Assembly: GCA_039707655.1 (NCBI GenBank)
Contig: CM077676.1
Span: forward strand, 429,141,379-429,205,378
Length of the DNA stretch: 64,000 bases
Source of the DNA: Elymus sibiricus
Lineage: Eukaryota; Streptophyta; Magnoliopsida; Poales; Poaceae
Reading direction: 5' to 3'
Shown: in pieces, positions 10,878 through 22,736 of the stretch
Layout: each line of letters opens with the position of its first letter
How positions within the stretch are numbered: position 1 is the stretch's first letter
The notes under the pieces: generated by a model
What the model was told of the DNA's origin: nothing
Databases searched by the model: none
What the model saw: only the letters and a program-made list of their open reading frames with translations
Program-made: the position numbers and the translations under genes

Positions 10878-12112
10878 TTATCTACAACATAGATATGCAA
10901 AGAAACTATCAAGACTAAGTTCATGATAAATTAAGTTCAATTAATCAAATTACTAATGAACTCCCACTTAAATTAACATCCCTCAAGTTAACTAAGTGAT
11001 ACATGATCCAAATCAACTAGCCCATGTCCGATCATCACGTGAGATGGGATAGTCATCAATGGTGAACATCTCCATGTTGATCATATCTACTATATGACTC
11101 ATGTTCGACCTTTCGGTCTCCAGTGTTCCGAGACCATGTCTGTACATGCTAGGCTCGTCAAGTTTAACCCAAGTATTCTGCCTGTGTAAAACTGGCTTAC
11201 ACCCGTTGTATGTGAACGTAGAATCTATCACACCCGATCATCACGAGGTGCTTTGAAACGGCGAACTTTAGCAACGGTGCATACTCGGGGAGAACACTTT
11301 TATCTTGAAATTTAGTGAAGGGATCATCTTATAATGCTACCGTCGTTCTAAGCCAAATAAGATGCATAAAGGATAAACATCACATGCAATCAAAATATGT
11401 GACATGATATGGCCATCATCTTGTGCTTTTGATCTCCATCTCCAAAGCATCGTCATGATCTCCATCGTCACCGGCTCGACACCTTGATCTCCATCGTTGC
11501 GTCGTGGTCGTCTCGCCAACTATTGCTTCTACAACTATTGCTAACGCATAGCGATAAAGTAAAGCAATTACATGGCGCTTGCATTTCATACAACAAAGAG
11601 ACAACCATAAGGCTCTTGCCGGTTGCCGATAAATTACAAAACATGATCATCTCATACAATAACGTATATCACATCATGTCTTGACCATATCACATCACAG
11701 CATACCCTGCAAAAACAAGTTAGACGTCCTCTACTTTGTTGTTGCAAGTTTTACGTGGCTGCTACGGGCTTCTAGCAAGAACCGTTTTTACCTACGGCAC
11801 AAAACCACAACGGTGATTTATCAAGTTTGTTGTTTTAACCTTCAACAACGACCGGCCGCAGTCAAATTCGATTCAACTAAATTAGGAGAAACAGACACCC
11901 GCCAGCCACCTTTATGCAACAAGTTGCATGTCTGTCGGTGGAACCGGTCTCATGTACGTGGACATGTAAGGTTGGTCCGGGCCGCTTCATCTTACAATAC
12001 CGCCGAATCAAAATAAGACGTTGGTGGTAAGCAGTATGACGATCACCGCCCACAACTCTTTGTGTTCTACTCGTGCATATCATCTACGCATAGACCTGGC
12101 TCATGATGCCAC

Positions 12113-13854
12113 TGTTGGGGAACGTTGCATGGAAAACAAAAAATTTTCTACGCACACGCAAGATCTATCCATGGAGATGCATAGCTATGAGAGGGGGAGT
12201 GTGTCTATGGACCCTCGTAGACCGTAAGCGGAAGCGTTAGAACAACGCGGTTGATGTCGTCGAACAACTTCACGATCCAACCGACCGAGTACCGAACGTA
12301 CGACACCTCCGCGTTCAGCACACGTTCAGCTCGGTGACGTCCTCGACTTCTTGATCCAGCAAGACGGCGAGGTAGTGGATGAGTTCCAGCAGCACGACGG
12401 CGTGGTGACGGTGATGGTGATGCTATCTCCGCAGGGCTTCGCCCAAGCACTGCAAAAATATGACCGAGGGACGGAACTGTGGAGGGTGGCGCCGCACACG
12501 GCTAAGACAATGTTGTGTTCTTCTTTGGGGCGCCCCCTCTCCTCTATTTATATATGTGTAGGGGCTTGGAGTAGAAGGAATAGTGCTAGATGAACAGTAA
12601 CTGTGAATAGTACACACGTGGATTTGGACTCCAAAGTCCAATCATATTCCTACTAGGACTCTCCCTTTTTCCTTCCCTAGCTGCGTGGGCTTTTGAGGAC
12701 TTGGTGCGCCTGGCCCAATAAGGCCAGGGCGCCTCCCCTTAGCCCATGCCAGCCCTTGGGGCGTGGTGGACCCACTTGTGGACTTCCGGACCCCTCCGGA
12801 ATCCTCCGGAACCTTCTGGAAGCTTCCCGTACAATACCAAAAAAACTGCACCTTTTTCTGGAACCCAAAATATGAGTTCCCATATATAAATCTTTACCTC
12901 TCGACCATTCCGAGACTCCTCGTGACGTCCGGGATCTCATCCGGGACTCCGAACAATATTCGGTTACCAATTCACATAACTCATATAACACTATATCGTC
13001 AACGAACGTTAAGCGTGCGGACCCTACGTGTTCGGGAATGATGTAGACATGACCGAGACGCCTCTCCGGTCAATAATCAATAGCGGAACCTGGATGCCCA
13101 TATTGGTTCCTACATATTCCACGAAGATCTTATCGGTCGAACCGCAATGACAACATACGTAATTCCCTTTGTCCGTTGGTATGTTACTTGCCCGAGATTC
13201 GATCGTCGGTATCTCCATACCTAGTTCAATCTCGTTACCGGCAAGTCTCTTTACTCATTCCGTAATACATCATCCCATAACTAACTCCTTAGTCACTTTG
13301 CTTGCAAGCTTCTTATGATGTGCATTACCGAGAGGGCCCAGAGATACCTCTCCGCAACACGGAGTGACAAATCCCAGTCTCGATCCATGCCGACTCAACA
13401 GACACCTTCGGAGATACCTGTAGAGCATCTTTATGATCACCCAGTTACGTTGTGACATTTGATAGCACACAAGGTATTCCTCCGGTATCCGGGAGTTGCA
13501 TGATCTCATGGTCTGAGGAACATGTATTTGACATTCAAGAAAGCAGTAGCAATAAACAGAACGATCATATGCTAAGCTAACGGATGGGTCTTGTCCATCA
13601 CATCATTCTCCTAATGATGTGATCCCGTTATCAAATGACAACTCATGTCTATGGTTAGGAAACCTTAACCATCTTTGATCAACGAGCTAGTCTAGTAGAG
13701 GCTCACTAGGGACATGATATTTGTTTATGTATTCACACATGTATTTAAGTTTCCGGTCAATACAATTCTAGCATGAATAATAAACCTTTATCATGAACAA
13801 GGAAATATAAAATAATAACAACTTTATTATTGCCTCTAGGGCATATTTCCATCA
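12113..13854 (-). repeat. 5' LTR of the Copia element (1742 bp)
   Basis: Partner of 6329-8072. The primer-binding region lies immediately inside, at about 12095-12111, and reads GTGGCATCATGAGCCAGG on the minus strand, similar to an initiator-Met tRNA site. GCAAC follows at 13855. Confidence 0.92.
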
Positions 13855-14126
13855 GCAACATCCTCGGCGGCAGTGCGCCCCACAACCGCGGCGCCCCCGT
13901 CCGATTTGACCGGCATGGTCGATGACATGTAGCGCTTCGCCCTCTCGTCCCGCCTCGTTGTTGTCCCTATCTCGGTACCGACGTTGTCCACGACCACAAA
14001 AAAATCGGTGTCATCGTCTTCCCGCACCAACGTCAGCCTCTGAACCTCTAGGTATGTACAGTCGTACAGTACCCATGTTGGTCTGGGTTCTGCGGAACAG
14101 ATCGAGCAAGGGAAGGAAAAAAACAT
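13855..14126 (-). pseudogene. Unrecognised ORF, 5' part, split by the Copia element
   Basis: Begins MFFSFPCSICSAEPRPTWVL on the minus strand and runs open for about 90 codons to the GCAAC duplication, then continues in frame at 6328. It is rich in acidic and Val residues (REDDDTDFFVVVDNVG) with no family I recognise. It lies on the same strand as the Helitron-like end at 5624, so it could be a captured exon. The start codon is a guess; an upstream exon is possible. Confidence 0.35.
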
Positions 14127-14829
14127 GAATCCTTGTCAGGTAATGAGGTCGTTGCTATTTATTAGTAGAACTTATGTGAAAAGGACATGTTATGAGGGAA
14201 TGAAGTGATGTGTTCAGTTGTTACTCTTAGACTTGTTTCGTGGAGAAGTTGAATATCAACGAGATAGTGGGGATGTGAACAACCAACCGTTTCTGCTGCT
14301 TCTTTTTGCATGTAGGAGATAATGGACTTGCGGTTAGTAATCTGAAGCAAAGAGAGAAAAAAATGAAAAAAATAAGTGATGACATGGCATCACGGTAGAT
14401 TGCATGCTTGCTGATATGGCATGATAGCTGAGTTGGTATGTGTGCATTTCAAGATAAATAGAGTAGTGAGGATGACTCTCTCCCCGCGCGTTGGTGCGCT
14501 AACTTTGTTAAAAAATGCGTTAGTAGTTGACAAAAATAACTAAATCTAGTAAAAAAGAAAGTATAAGCTTGAAAATTAATAAACGAAAGTGTCTAAAAAT
14601 ATATGATAAAGTAGACCCGGGGGGCATAGTTTTCAATAGAGGCTTCTCTCTCGAACACATAGCATACGGTGGGTAAACAAATTACTGTTGGGCAATTGAT
14701 AGAAAAGCAAATAATTATGACGGATTCATGGCAATGATCATGTATATAGGCATCACGTCCGAGACAAGTAGACCGACTCCTGTCTGCATCTACTACTATT
14801 ACTCCATCCATCGACCGCTATCCAGCATG
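14127..14829. other. No gene seen
   Basis: AT-rich intergenic sequence. A short CCCCGCGCGTTGG motif near 14484 recalls the GC-rich hairpins of the Helitron-like ends but lacks a clear CTRR. No convincing ORF. Confidence 0.4.
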
Positions 14830-15859
14830 CATTTAGGGTATTAAGTATGAAACAGAGTAACGCCTTAAGCAAGATGACATGATGTAGACAAAGTAAACTC
14901 AAGCAATATGATTAAACCCCATCTTTTTATCCTTAATGTCAACAATACAAATACGTGTCATGTCCCCTTCTGTCACTGGGATTGAGCACCGCAAGATTGA
15001 ACCCATCACAAAGCACCTCTCCCATTGCAAGACAAATCAATCTAGTAAGCCAAACCAAATCGATAGATCGGAGAGAAATACAAAGCTATAATAATCATGC
15101 ATAAAAGAGTTTAGAGAAGACTCAAATATTTTTCATGAATAATCTGATCATAAACTCACAATTCATCGGATCCCAACAAACACACCGCAAAAGAAGATTA
15201 CATCGGACAGAACTCCAAGAACATCGAGGAGAATATGGTATTGAAGATCAAAAAGAGAGAATAAGCCATCTAGCTACTAGCTATGGACCCATAGGTCTGT
15301 GGTAAACTACTCACACATCATCGGAAAGGCAGCAAGGTTGATGAAGAAGACCTCCGTGATCGATTCCCCCTCCGGCAGAGTGTCAGAAATGGCCTCCAGA
15401 TGGGATTGCGAAAGAACAGAGGCGTGCGGCGGCGGAAAGCTTTTCTCTTCTGTCTCTCTGGTATATTGGGAATATTTTCGAATTTATAGCGCTGGAATTA
15501 GGTCAGGAGGGGGAACGAGGGGCCCACAAGCCTGGGGGCGCGCCCTACCCCCCTAGGCGCGCCCTCCAGGCTTGCCGCCTCCTCGTGGCTCTTCTGGTCT
15601 TCTCCTGAAGCTTCGTGGGTCTCTTCTGGTCCAGAAAAAATTAATCCAAAGTTTTTTTTCTCGTTTGGACACTTTTTGATAATGATTTTCTGAAAAGGTA
15701 AAAACAAGCAGAAAACAGCAACTGGCACTGGGCACTGGGTTAATAGGTTAGTTCCAAAAAATGATATATAATAACATATAATTGCATATAAAACATCCAA
15801 GATTGATACTATAATAGCATGGAACAATAAAAAATTATAGATACGTTGGAGACGTATCA
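14830..15859 (-). mobile_element. LTR fragment, same family as the solo LTR at 19839-21519
   Basis: The right edge, read on the minus strand, starts TGATACGTCTCCAACGTATC, the same start as the solo LTR, and the match continues through CAGTGCCAGTTGCTGTTTTC and the GGGCGCGCC-rich block. The rest (GATTGAGCACCGCAAGATTG, CAAGCAATATG) diverges from the solo LTR, so this is a different subfamily or a truncated copy. No partner LTR was found. Confidence 0.65.
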
Positions 15860-15862
15860 GCC

Positions 15863-16155
15863 ACGAGCGGTGCACAACTCACCATATGAGCTTTTAGACC
15901 AGCCGACATGTGCTCGAACGCTTCAGCACTAGCGTCCCCATCCTAACAGCATCCATAGCCTGCACGTATAGGGTCGAATGCCTGCAGGTAAAAGACTAAT
16001 TCATCGATAGGTCCTTCTGGTACTGCACGAGATGGCCAGGCAGAATGTCCCTCGCATCCTTCATCCACCTTCTTTAAGATGTGTTTGGCTGGTATCTCCT
16101 CCATGTGAAGGACATCCATGACCCGCACACAACAAAGATGGTTCAACAACTATCT
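15863..16155 (-). pseudogene. FAR1/MULE-transposase-type fragment
   Basis: On the minus strand, LRVMDVLHMEEIPAKHIL-like sequence is followed, after a one-base shift, by WMKDARDILPGHLVQYQKD. Further on comes DASAEAFEHMSAGLKAHM. This order matches the C-terminal part of FAR1/FHY3-related proteins and the Mutator-like transposases they derive from. At least one frameshift and a stop are present and the ends are truncated, so it is not a gene. Whether the source was a transposon or a host FRS gene cannot be told. Confidence 0.7.
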
Positions 16156-16164
16156 GAACATATG

Positions 16165-16960
16165 CAGCCGATCCGTCCGCCCGTCACACCCCTCCGTTCT
16201 GGGCTTGGCCCATTTCCTTTTTCTTTTTTAATAACCACTAAAAAGTAGGTGCTAGAGGTAGGATTCGAACTCCTGAACGCCCATAGACGAGCGAGTAATC
16301 TGAGTGAATTCATTCAGCACCCTTTTGTTTATCTTAAGACCACCAACCCGATCCCTACGGAAACTAGTTAATAGCCAAATGGATTCAGGAATATTAGGTT
16401 GGTAACATTCAGTAAATATTCAAAGCCTTGCTTTGATACACCCCCTCACAAACCGTATAAGGGCGGTATGGTCATTTGACCATAAGGTATATCCACCTCC
16501 GTATGTGGCACACAAGCTGTACATAGACGTGCATAGCTGATCCGTACGCCCGTCCCCTCCGTCTTTGGCCTGGCCCATTTACCTTTTCTTTTTTAAAGAC
16601 TAAAAAGTCGGTGCGAGAGCTAGGATTCGAACTTCCAACCTCTCGGTTTACTGACAGTTGACTTGTTGTGCCTATTTACTTCTTTTATTCTTCTTGTTGT
16701 GCATTTTCTCAGTCTAGTTTCTTCTTTTTTTTTGGTTTTGTTTGACCTTTTTTTCTTTGGTTTTATTCTTTTATATTTTTATTTATTTGTTCGTTGAACA
16801 CACCCCCTCTAACCTGGGCTCGGCCCAATTATCTTTTTTTCTTTTCTTTTCTTTTTTCAACTTTCAAAAAGTAAGCGCGATATGTAAGACTCGAACCAGA
16901 CCCTCATGGTTCATAACTAGACACGTTAACCATGTGGGATACCTCACCTCCTATGTCTAA
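16165..16960. repeat. Three diverged copies of a unit with a tRNA T-arm-like motif
   Basis: Copies start near 16165, 16530 and 16800. Each has a (T/G)GGC(C/T)(C/T)GGCCCA block, a T-rich run, then CTAAAAAGT and GGATTCGAAC or GACTCGAACC. On the minus strand the last motif reads GTTCGAATCC, like a tRNA T-arm/box B. No full tRNA fold is visible. It may be a degraded tRNA-derived repeat. Confidence 0.35.
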
Positions 16961-18310
16961 GTTTTTCCTTTTCCATCTTTTGTAGTGCGTCAAATATAAC
17001 GCGAAAAAGAAATACTCTGGTTTTCCTTTTCTATCGGGCTGTTTTGGCCGGTATTTTCTACTGTTTTTACTCGGGTTTTAATTTTATTTTATTTTTCTTT
17101 CTTTTCTTTTTTCTTTTTTCCTGTTTCTTTTTGCCTTTTACTTTTTTGGAGTTTCCAAATGCGTGAATTTTCTGAAAATACAAACCTATCCAAATTCGTG
17201 AACTTTTTCAACTTCGTGATTTTTTTTAAAAAAATTCATGAACTTTTTCCACATCCACAAACTCTTTTTTTTTCAGTTTTTTGCTAACAGTCCAGTGATT
17301 TTTTTTTCAAATCTATGAACTTTTTTCAGTTTAGTTGCAATACTCGTGATTTTTTTTTCAAATCCAGGAACTATATTTCAAATTTGTGAATATTTTTTTA
17401 GCTTATAGATTTTTTTCTAGAAACCTGCATCTTTTTCTTTTTTCTGTTTGAATTTTGTTTATTGTCCATTTTTTTGTTTTTCGTTTCTTTTTTCTTTTCA
17501 AAAAATGCTTGCAGTTCTGAGAATTTGTTCAAAATTTCAAAAAACGTTTTTTATTTCAAATTTTGTTCAAAAAAATAGTATCCATATTTAATAAATAGTA
17601 CATAAATACCAAATAAAATATATGTGTCTTAAAATATTGCTAAGGATAAAATAGCAAACAAATTTTAATCACGAACATTTGTCTTAATCACGAACATTTC
17701 CTTTTTTGAATTTTTTGAACATTTTTGAAAAACACTCACAAATTTGGAAATTCAAGAAAACAATAAAAAATTGAAATAAAATTTTCTGCTGAATTTTCCC
17801 AAACAGTTTTTGTATTTGTGTAGAATAGATTTTAAGCATGAACATTTTGTAAATTAAAAATAAATTATGAAACTGCGAACATTATTTGAAACTCCCCGAT
17901 CACTTTTGAATTTGTGAACAAGTATTGAAAAAAGAACATTTTATGAATTAATGAACAAATTTTGAAAATGAGACATTTTTTGAATCGGTGAACTTTTTTC
18001 AAATCTGCGAGCGCTTGGCCGGCCCAACAGGTGCCGACGGGAGCGATGCCGTCGCCTAGTTGGGCCAAGGCCTATGTGTTTTTTCCTTTTTCTTCTCTTT
18101 TTTTGTTAATTCATTTTTCTCCTTTTTAAACTTTATTATTCTTTTTTCAAACCTGTCCAAAAATTTAAAATATTTTTGGAATACCAAAATAACAATTTTA
18201 AGTAAGTGTTTTAAATTATGGTTTAAAATTCTTTTTTTCTTAAAATATTTATTAAATGCTTTAAAAAGCATTTACGGGTTAAATTATGATTTTAAATACT
18301 TTTTCCTTCA
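16961..18310. other. A/T-rich low-complexity stretch
   Basis: Dominated by poly-T/poly-A runs and repeated words such as TCATGAACTTTTT and GTGAACA. ORFs here are Phe/Lys-rich artefacts. I see no gene. Confidence 0.6.
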
Positions 18311-18889
18311 AATCTGACATTGATATCTACCATGGGCATGTCCACCTGTTTGCAAATTTTTGGGTCATTTCATGAATGTTTGAAAAACACCATGTTCAAT
18401 GTAGGATGTCAGGCTAGGCCAAAAGGCTTCGTTTGAGAGCACGTTATATCTCGACATCCGTCAAATGGTTCCAAATTTTTTCCATGGCCTTGTTGACCAA
18501 TTAGAGGCACCATGCCAAGTTGTTTTGGTTTTCGGCAAATTTTGCATTTTCTGGAGTTTTCCCCGTAAAAAAGGCCGATAAGTGGCCGGACGTGTCGCAA
18601 CTTGCACACGGTATCGAAAATCGTTCAAACCTGACATGGATGTTCAATGCCTGGTGTCTCGAGCAGGGTGTTAAGGGGTGTTCAACGCCTGGTGAATGAA
18701 TCCGTTTTTTTGCATGGTTATTTTTGTGTCTCTAGGATGGTAAATTAAGGTGTGCCATTTTTTTCCCTACTGATTGAGCCGCTGATCGTAACATGACAAT
18801 TCTTCTTGTTCATACAGCAAATTCCATTATTTTTTGTCACATATGGCATATTCTAACATTTTTCATTTTCCTATAGTCTTTTTGTTCAT

Positions 18890-19838
18890 AACTTGGCAAA
18901 TTCATTAATGGTTACATGGCAAATCCAGTTATGGTCACATGGCAAAGACATTACAAAACTATTTCACATACATGGAAATTTTCTTTTTATAAAGCATGGC
19001 AAATTTAGTTCATGGATCATGGCAAATTTTACTAATTCACCATGGAAAATTTAGTTTATGGATCATGACAATTTTACTAATTCACCATGGCAAATTTTAG
19101 ATAGAGACAATATTTCTAAATTGTTATCAAAAAGTTGCCATGGCAAAATGTAGAGAGAAAATAATTCTAAGTTAGTTATCAGGAAAGTTGCCATGGCAAA
19201 AAATTGTACATAGAGACAATAATTCTAAGGTGTTACCAAAAATTTGCCATGGCAAATTGTTGAGAGAAAACTAATTCTAAGTTGTTATCAGAAAAGTTGC
19301 CATGGTAAATTGTAGAGAGACAAATAATTCTATGGTTTTATCAAAAAGTTGCGATGGCAAATTTGTAGAGTGTAAAAAATTCGAAGTTGTTATCAAAAAG
19401 TTGCCATGGCAAATTGTAGAGAGAAATAATTCTAAGTTAGTTATCAGAAAAGTTGCCATGGCAAAGTTACTGATGTTCAAAAACATGGCAAACTTGCCAT
19501 GGCAAACTTCTTTCAATTAAGTTTATTAAAAAACATGGCAAACTTCTTTAATTAACATGTTCAAAAACATGGCAAACTTGCCATGGCAAAGTTATAAATG
19601 TTCGAAAACATGGCAAACTTGCCATGGCTACTTAAGATGTTCGAAAACATGGCAAACTTACAGATGTTCAAAAACATGGCAAACTTGCCATGGCAAACTT
19701 CTTTCAATTAAGTTTATTCAAAAACATGGCAAACTTCTTTAATTAACATGTTCAAAAACATGGCAAACTTGCCATGGCAACTTAAGATGTTCGAAAACAT
19801 GGCAAACCTACAGATGTTCAAAAACATGGCAAAGTTAT
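18890..19838. repeat. CATGGCAAA repeat field, part 1
   Basis: Dozens of irregularly spaced copies of the words CATGGCAAA, TTGCCATGGCAAA and AAAACATGGCAAACTT. The core TTTGCCATGGCAAA is a palindrome. Longer units (for example GTTGTTATCAAAAAGTTGCC) also recur. The field resumes after the solo LTR at 21520. No protein is encoded. Confidence 0.85.
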
Positions 19839-21519
19839 TGATACGTCTCCAACGTATCTATAATTTATAAAGTATTCATGCCATGTTTATTATAGTTTTG
19901 TATGATTTTGGTGCACTTTTATATGGCTTTTATATGATTTTTATGGACTAACATATTGACCTAGTGCCCAGTGCCAGTTGCTGTTTTCTGCTTGTTGTTG
20001 GTTTTCCAGAAAATCCATATCAAATGAAGTCCAAATGCAGCGAAACTTTTTGACGATTTTTTCTGGAAGGAAACGGACCCAGGAAGCTTCGGGGAAGCAG
20101 CAGAAGAGCCACAGGGGCCCCACGATCCACCTGGGTGTGCCTGCCCCCCCAGGCGCGCCCTGGTGCCTCGTGGGCCCCCTGTGGCACCTCTTTGCATGAT
20201 TCCAACGCCAAAAAATCATATATATTCAGAAACCCCCGAAAGTTAACCTAGATGAGTTTTTACGCCGCCGCAAGCCTCTGTACCTCCACGATCTCATCTA
20301 CAGCCCTTTTCCGGCACCCTGCCGGAGGGGGGAAAGCATCATCGAAGGCCATATTCATCATCCCGGCGGTCTCCATGACGAGGAAGGAGTAGTTCACCCT
20401 CGGGGCTGAGGGTTTGTACCAGTAGCTATGTGTTTTATCTCTCTCTCTCTCGTGTTCTTGATTTGGCACGATCTTGATGTATCGCGAGCTCTGTTAATAT
20501 AGTTGGATCATATGGTGTTTCTTTCCTCTCTATCCTTGTTGTGATGAATCGAATCTTTTCCCTTTGAGGTTTCGTTATTGTTGGATTGAATATTTCAGAT
20601 TTGAGAACACTTGATGTAAGTCTTGCATATGAATACCCGTGGTGACAATGGGGTATTATATTGATTCACTTTATATATGTTTTGGCACTCAACTCGCGGA
20701 TTCCCGAGGTGACATTGGGGTAATCTATGCATAGGGGTTGATGCATGTTTTCATTATCTTTTCTCCGATAGAAACTTTGGGGTGCTCCTTGGAGTTCTTT
20801 GTGTGGATGAATATTATGATTATGAAGTTGTTTGATGCATATCGTATAATCAACTCACGGATACTTGTGGTGACATTGGAGTATCTAGGTGACATTAGAG
20901 TTGGTTGATGTGTATCATATGGTGTTATTTTAGTACGAACTCTAGGGCTGTTTGTGACACTTATAGGAATAGCTCAATAGATCGATCGGAAAGGATAACT
21001 TTGAGGTGGTTCCGTACCCTGCAAACAATTTATATCTTATGTTCTCCGCTAATAGGGACTTTGGAGTGATTCTTTATCGCACGTTGAGGAACTGTTATAT
21101 GATCCAATTATATTAGCATTGTTGAGAGATTGTACTAGCGAAAGTATGAACCCTAGGCCTTGTTTCTAAGCATTGCAATACCGTTTATGCTCACTTTTGT
21201 TACTTGCTACCTTACTGTTTTTTATTGTTCGCACTACAAAAATATATATCTACTATCCATACTACACTTGTATCACCATCTTTTCGCCGAACTAGTGCAC
21301 CTATACAATTTACCATTGTATTGGGTGTGTTGGGGACACAAGAGACTCCTTGTTATTTGGTTGCAGGGTTGTTAGAGAGAGATCATCTTCAACCTACGCC
21401 TCCCACGGATTGATAAACCTTAGGTCATCCACTTGAGGGAAAATTGCTACTGTCCTACAAAACTCTGCGCTTGGAGGCCCAACACGAGTCTACAAGAATA
21501 AGTTGTGTAGTAGACATCA
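19839..21519 (+). mobile_element. Solo LTR (1681 bp, TSD GTTAT)
   Basis: Runs from TGATACGTCTCCAACGTATC to GTGTAGTAGACATCA, so it starts TG and ends CA. GTTAT is duplicated at 19834-19838 and 21520-21524. No internal region or second LTR is present, as expected after LTR-LTR recombination. I place it among the LTR retrotransposons of grasses but cannot name the family. ORFs within it are not genes. Confidence 0.88.
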
Positions 21520-21625
21520 GTTATAAATGTTCAAAAACATGGCAAACTTACAAATGTTCAAAAACATGGCAAACTTGCCATGGCAACTTAAAATGTTCAA
21601 AACCATTTGCAAACTTGCCATGATT
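21520..21625. repeat. CATGGCAAA repeat field, part 2
   Basis: Continuation of the field at 18890-19838, interrupted by the solo LTR and its GTTAT duplication. Confidence 0.8.
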
Positions 21626-21985
21626 TACCTCTCTCAGATTTCCACACATATGATTCCTAGCTCCTCCAATCTCCTTGATCTCAGGGTTCATGATTTCCTT
21701 CGCAGGAGATTCACTTCCAGGCTGAAACATGTACAGAGTCCTCCATACTGGAGCCTGAAATCTAGTATACGCAAAAGGACCCCAGGCACATCTCAATCTG
21801 CCGATCCAGTCTGTTCTCTCACAAAATGCATTTTCATCGTCCTCCCCCCATGTCGTTTCGCCGGAGCAGCCGCGCCTCCTTTCCTGGACGCATCTTCGGA
21901 CTCGTTCCTCTACCAAGGTTCGATGAACTATCCCAGTCGATCTTCATTTTCAGGAGGGGGGGGGGTGTTAGGGGGCAATGGCTGC
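21626..21985. other. Unassigned stretch between the repeat field and the tandem duplication
   Basis: A minus-strand frame (about 21650-21916) reads CAWGPFAYTRFQAPVWRTL and continues past PGSESPAKEIMNPEIKEIGG, which looks more protein-like than chance. I recognise no family and see no clear exon borders. A G12 run lies near 21956. Confidence 0.25.
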
Positions 21986-21989
21986 CGGA

Positions 21990-22340
21990 TCTGCCGAGCG
22001 GACCTATTAGCTCAGGGTGTTGGCCTGCGGCGACAAGTAAAGGTGTTTGTTTTTGGAGCGACGATGGCCTGGCGGCGGCGTAGGCGACCTCTGTCGGACT
22101 TTTGTCCAGATGCTTCCCATCTCTGTTCGGGGTTCTTATGTCGCTAGCTCGGAAGAGGTCCTTCACGCTCGTCCGTATGGGTGAAGCCGCTGGATCCGCC
22201 GAGCGGGTCTATTAGCTTAGGGTGTTGGCCGGCGGCAATAGATAAAAGGTGCTTGTTTTTCGAGCGAGGATGGCCTGGCGGCGGCGGGGTCCTCGGCGCG
22301 GACATTTGTCCACATGCTTCGCATCTCTGTCCGGGGTTCT
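21990..22340. repeat. Tandem duplication, unit about 175 bp
   Basis: Two adjacent diverged copies (about 21990-22147 and 22185-22340). Both share ATC(T/C)GCCGAGCGG, TATTAGCT(C/T)AGGGTGTTGG, GATGGCCTGGCGGCGGCG, then TTGTCCA(G/C)ATGCTTC and ATCTCTG(T/C)(T/C)CGGGGTTCTT. The function is unknown. It may be a duplicated leader or promoter piece. Confidence 0.75.
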
Positions 22341-22382
22341 TTTACTTAAAAAGTGATTACTTTTTTGTCCAACCTCACCCAT

Positions 22383-22736
22383 GCTTCGTTTGGCAAGGGA
22401 GGTTTTCCTGCCCCAAAGGGGTCGAGGATTGTAGGGGATTTGGTGATCCTCTCCCCTTCACCCAATCCCCACTAATCCCTCGCCCTTCCTAATTCCCTAC
22501 ATTTGATTACAATCGCCAGATATCAGCGTCTCACCCGATCTCTGCGTCGTTCAGTTCCACGCGTGGTCCTCGAGAGTTCTGTTCCGCGTGGAACGAAGGG
22601 GTTTGCTGGGGATCGGAGGGTTTGGGCCAGTCAAAACCCCGTGCATCAAATTGCCTTGCGTGGATTTCTGAGGATTATCAGGCCCGCGGGGTTAATCACC
22701 TGCAAACCCTCCCAACCCACCTCTACCAAACGAGGC
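22383..22736. mobile_element. MITE-like element with TCGTTTGG inverted ends
   Basis: The left end is GCTTCGTTTGGCAAGGGAGG. The right end, reversed, is GCCTCGTTTGGTAGAGGTGG. The interior carries no ORF of note. The target-site duplication is not clear, so the superfamily (PIF/Harbinger or hAT type) is open. Confidence 0.5.

Larger units (their letters stand above)
6329..13854 (-). mobile_element. Complete, internally deleted Copia LTR retrotransposon (TSD GCAAC)
   Basis: This 7.5-kb element lies in minus orientation: 3' LTR 6329-8072, interior 8073-12112, 5' LTR 12113-13854. GCAAC flanks it at 6324-6328 and 13855-13859. By eye the LTRs differ at about 40-45 of 1743 positions (about 2.5%), so the insertion is fairly recent. 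The interior keeps a short gag start, integrase and reverse-transcriptase parts and a damaged RNase H. Most of gag and the protease are deleted, and frames are broken at several points. It cannot encode a full polyprotein and would need help in trans. LTR ends resemble the WIS/Angela/BARE group. Confidence 0.92.

Noticed and set aside
18890..19838. CRISPR-like array of CATGGCAAA words
   Set aside because: Spacing is irregular, there are no unique spacers or cas genes, and the genome is a plant's.
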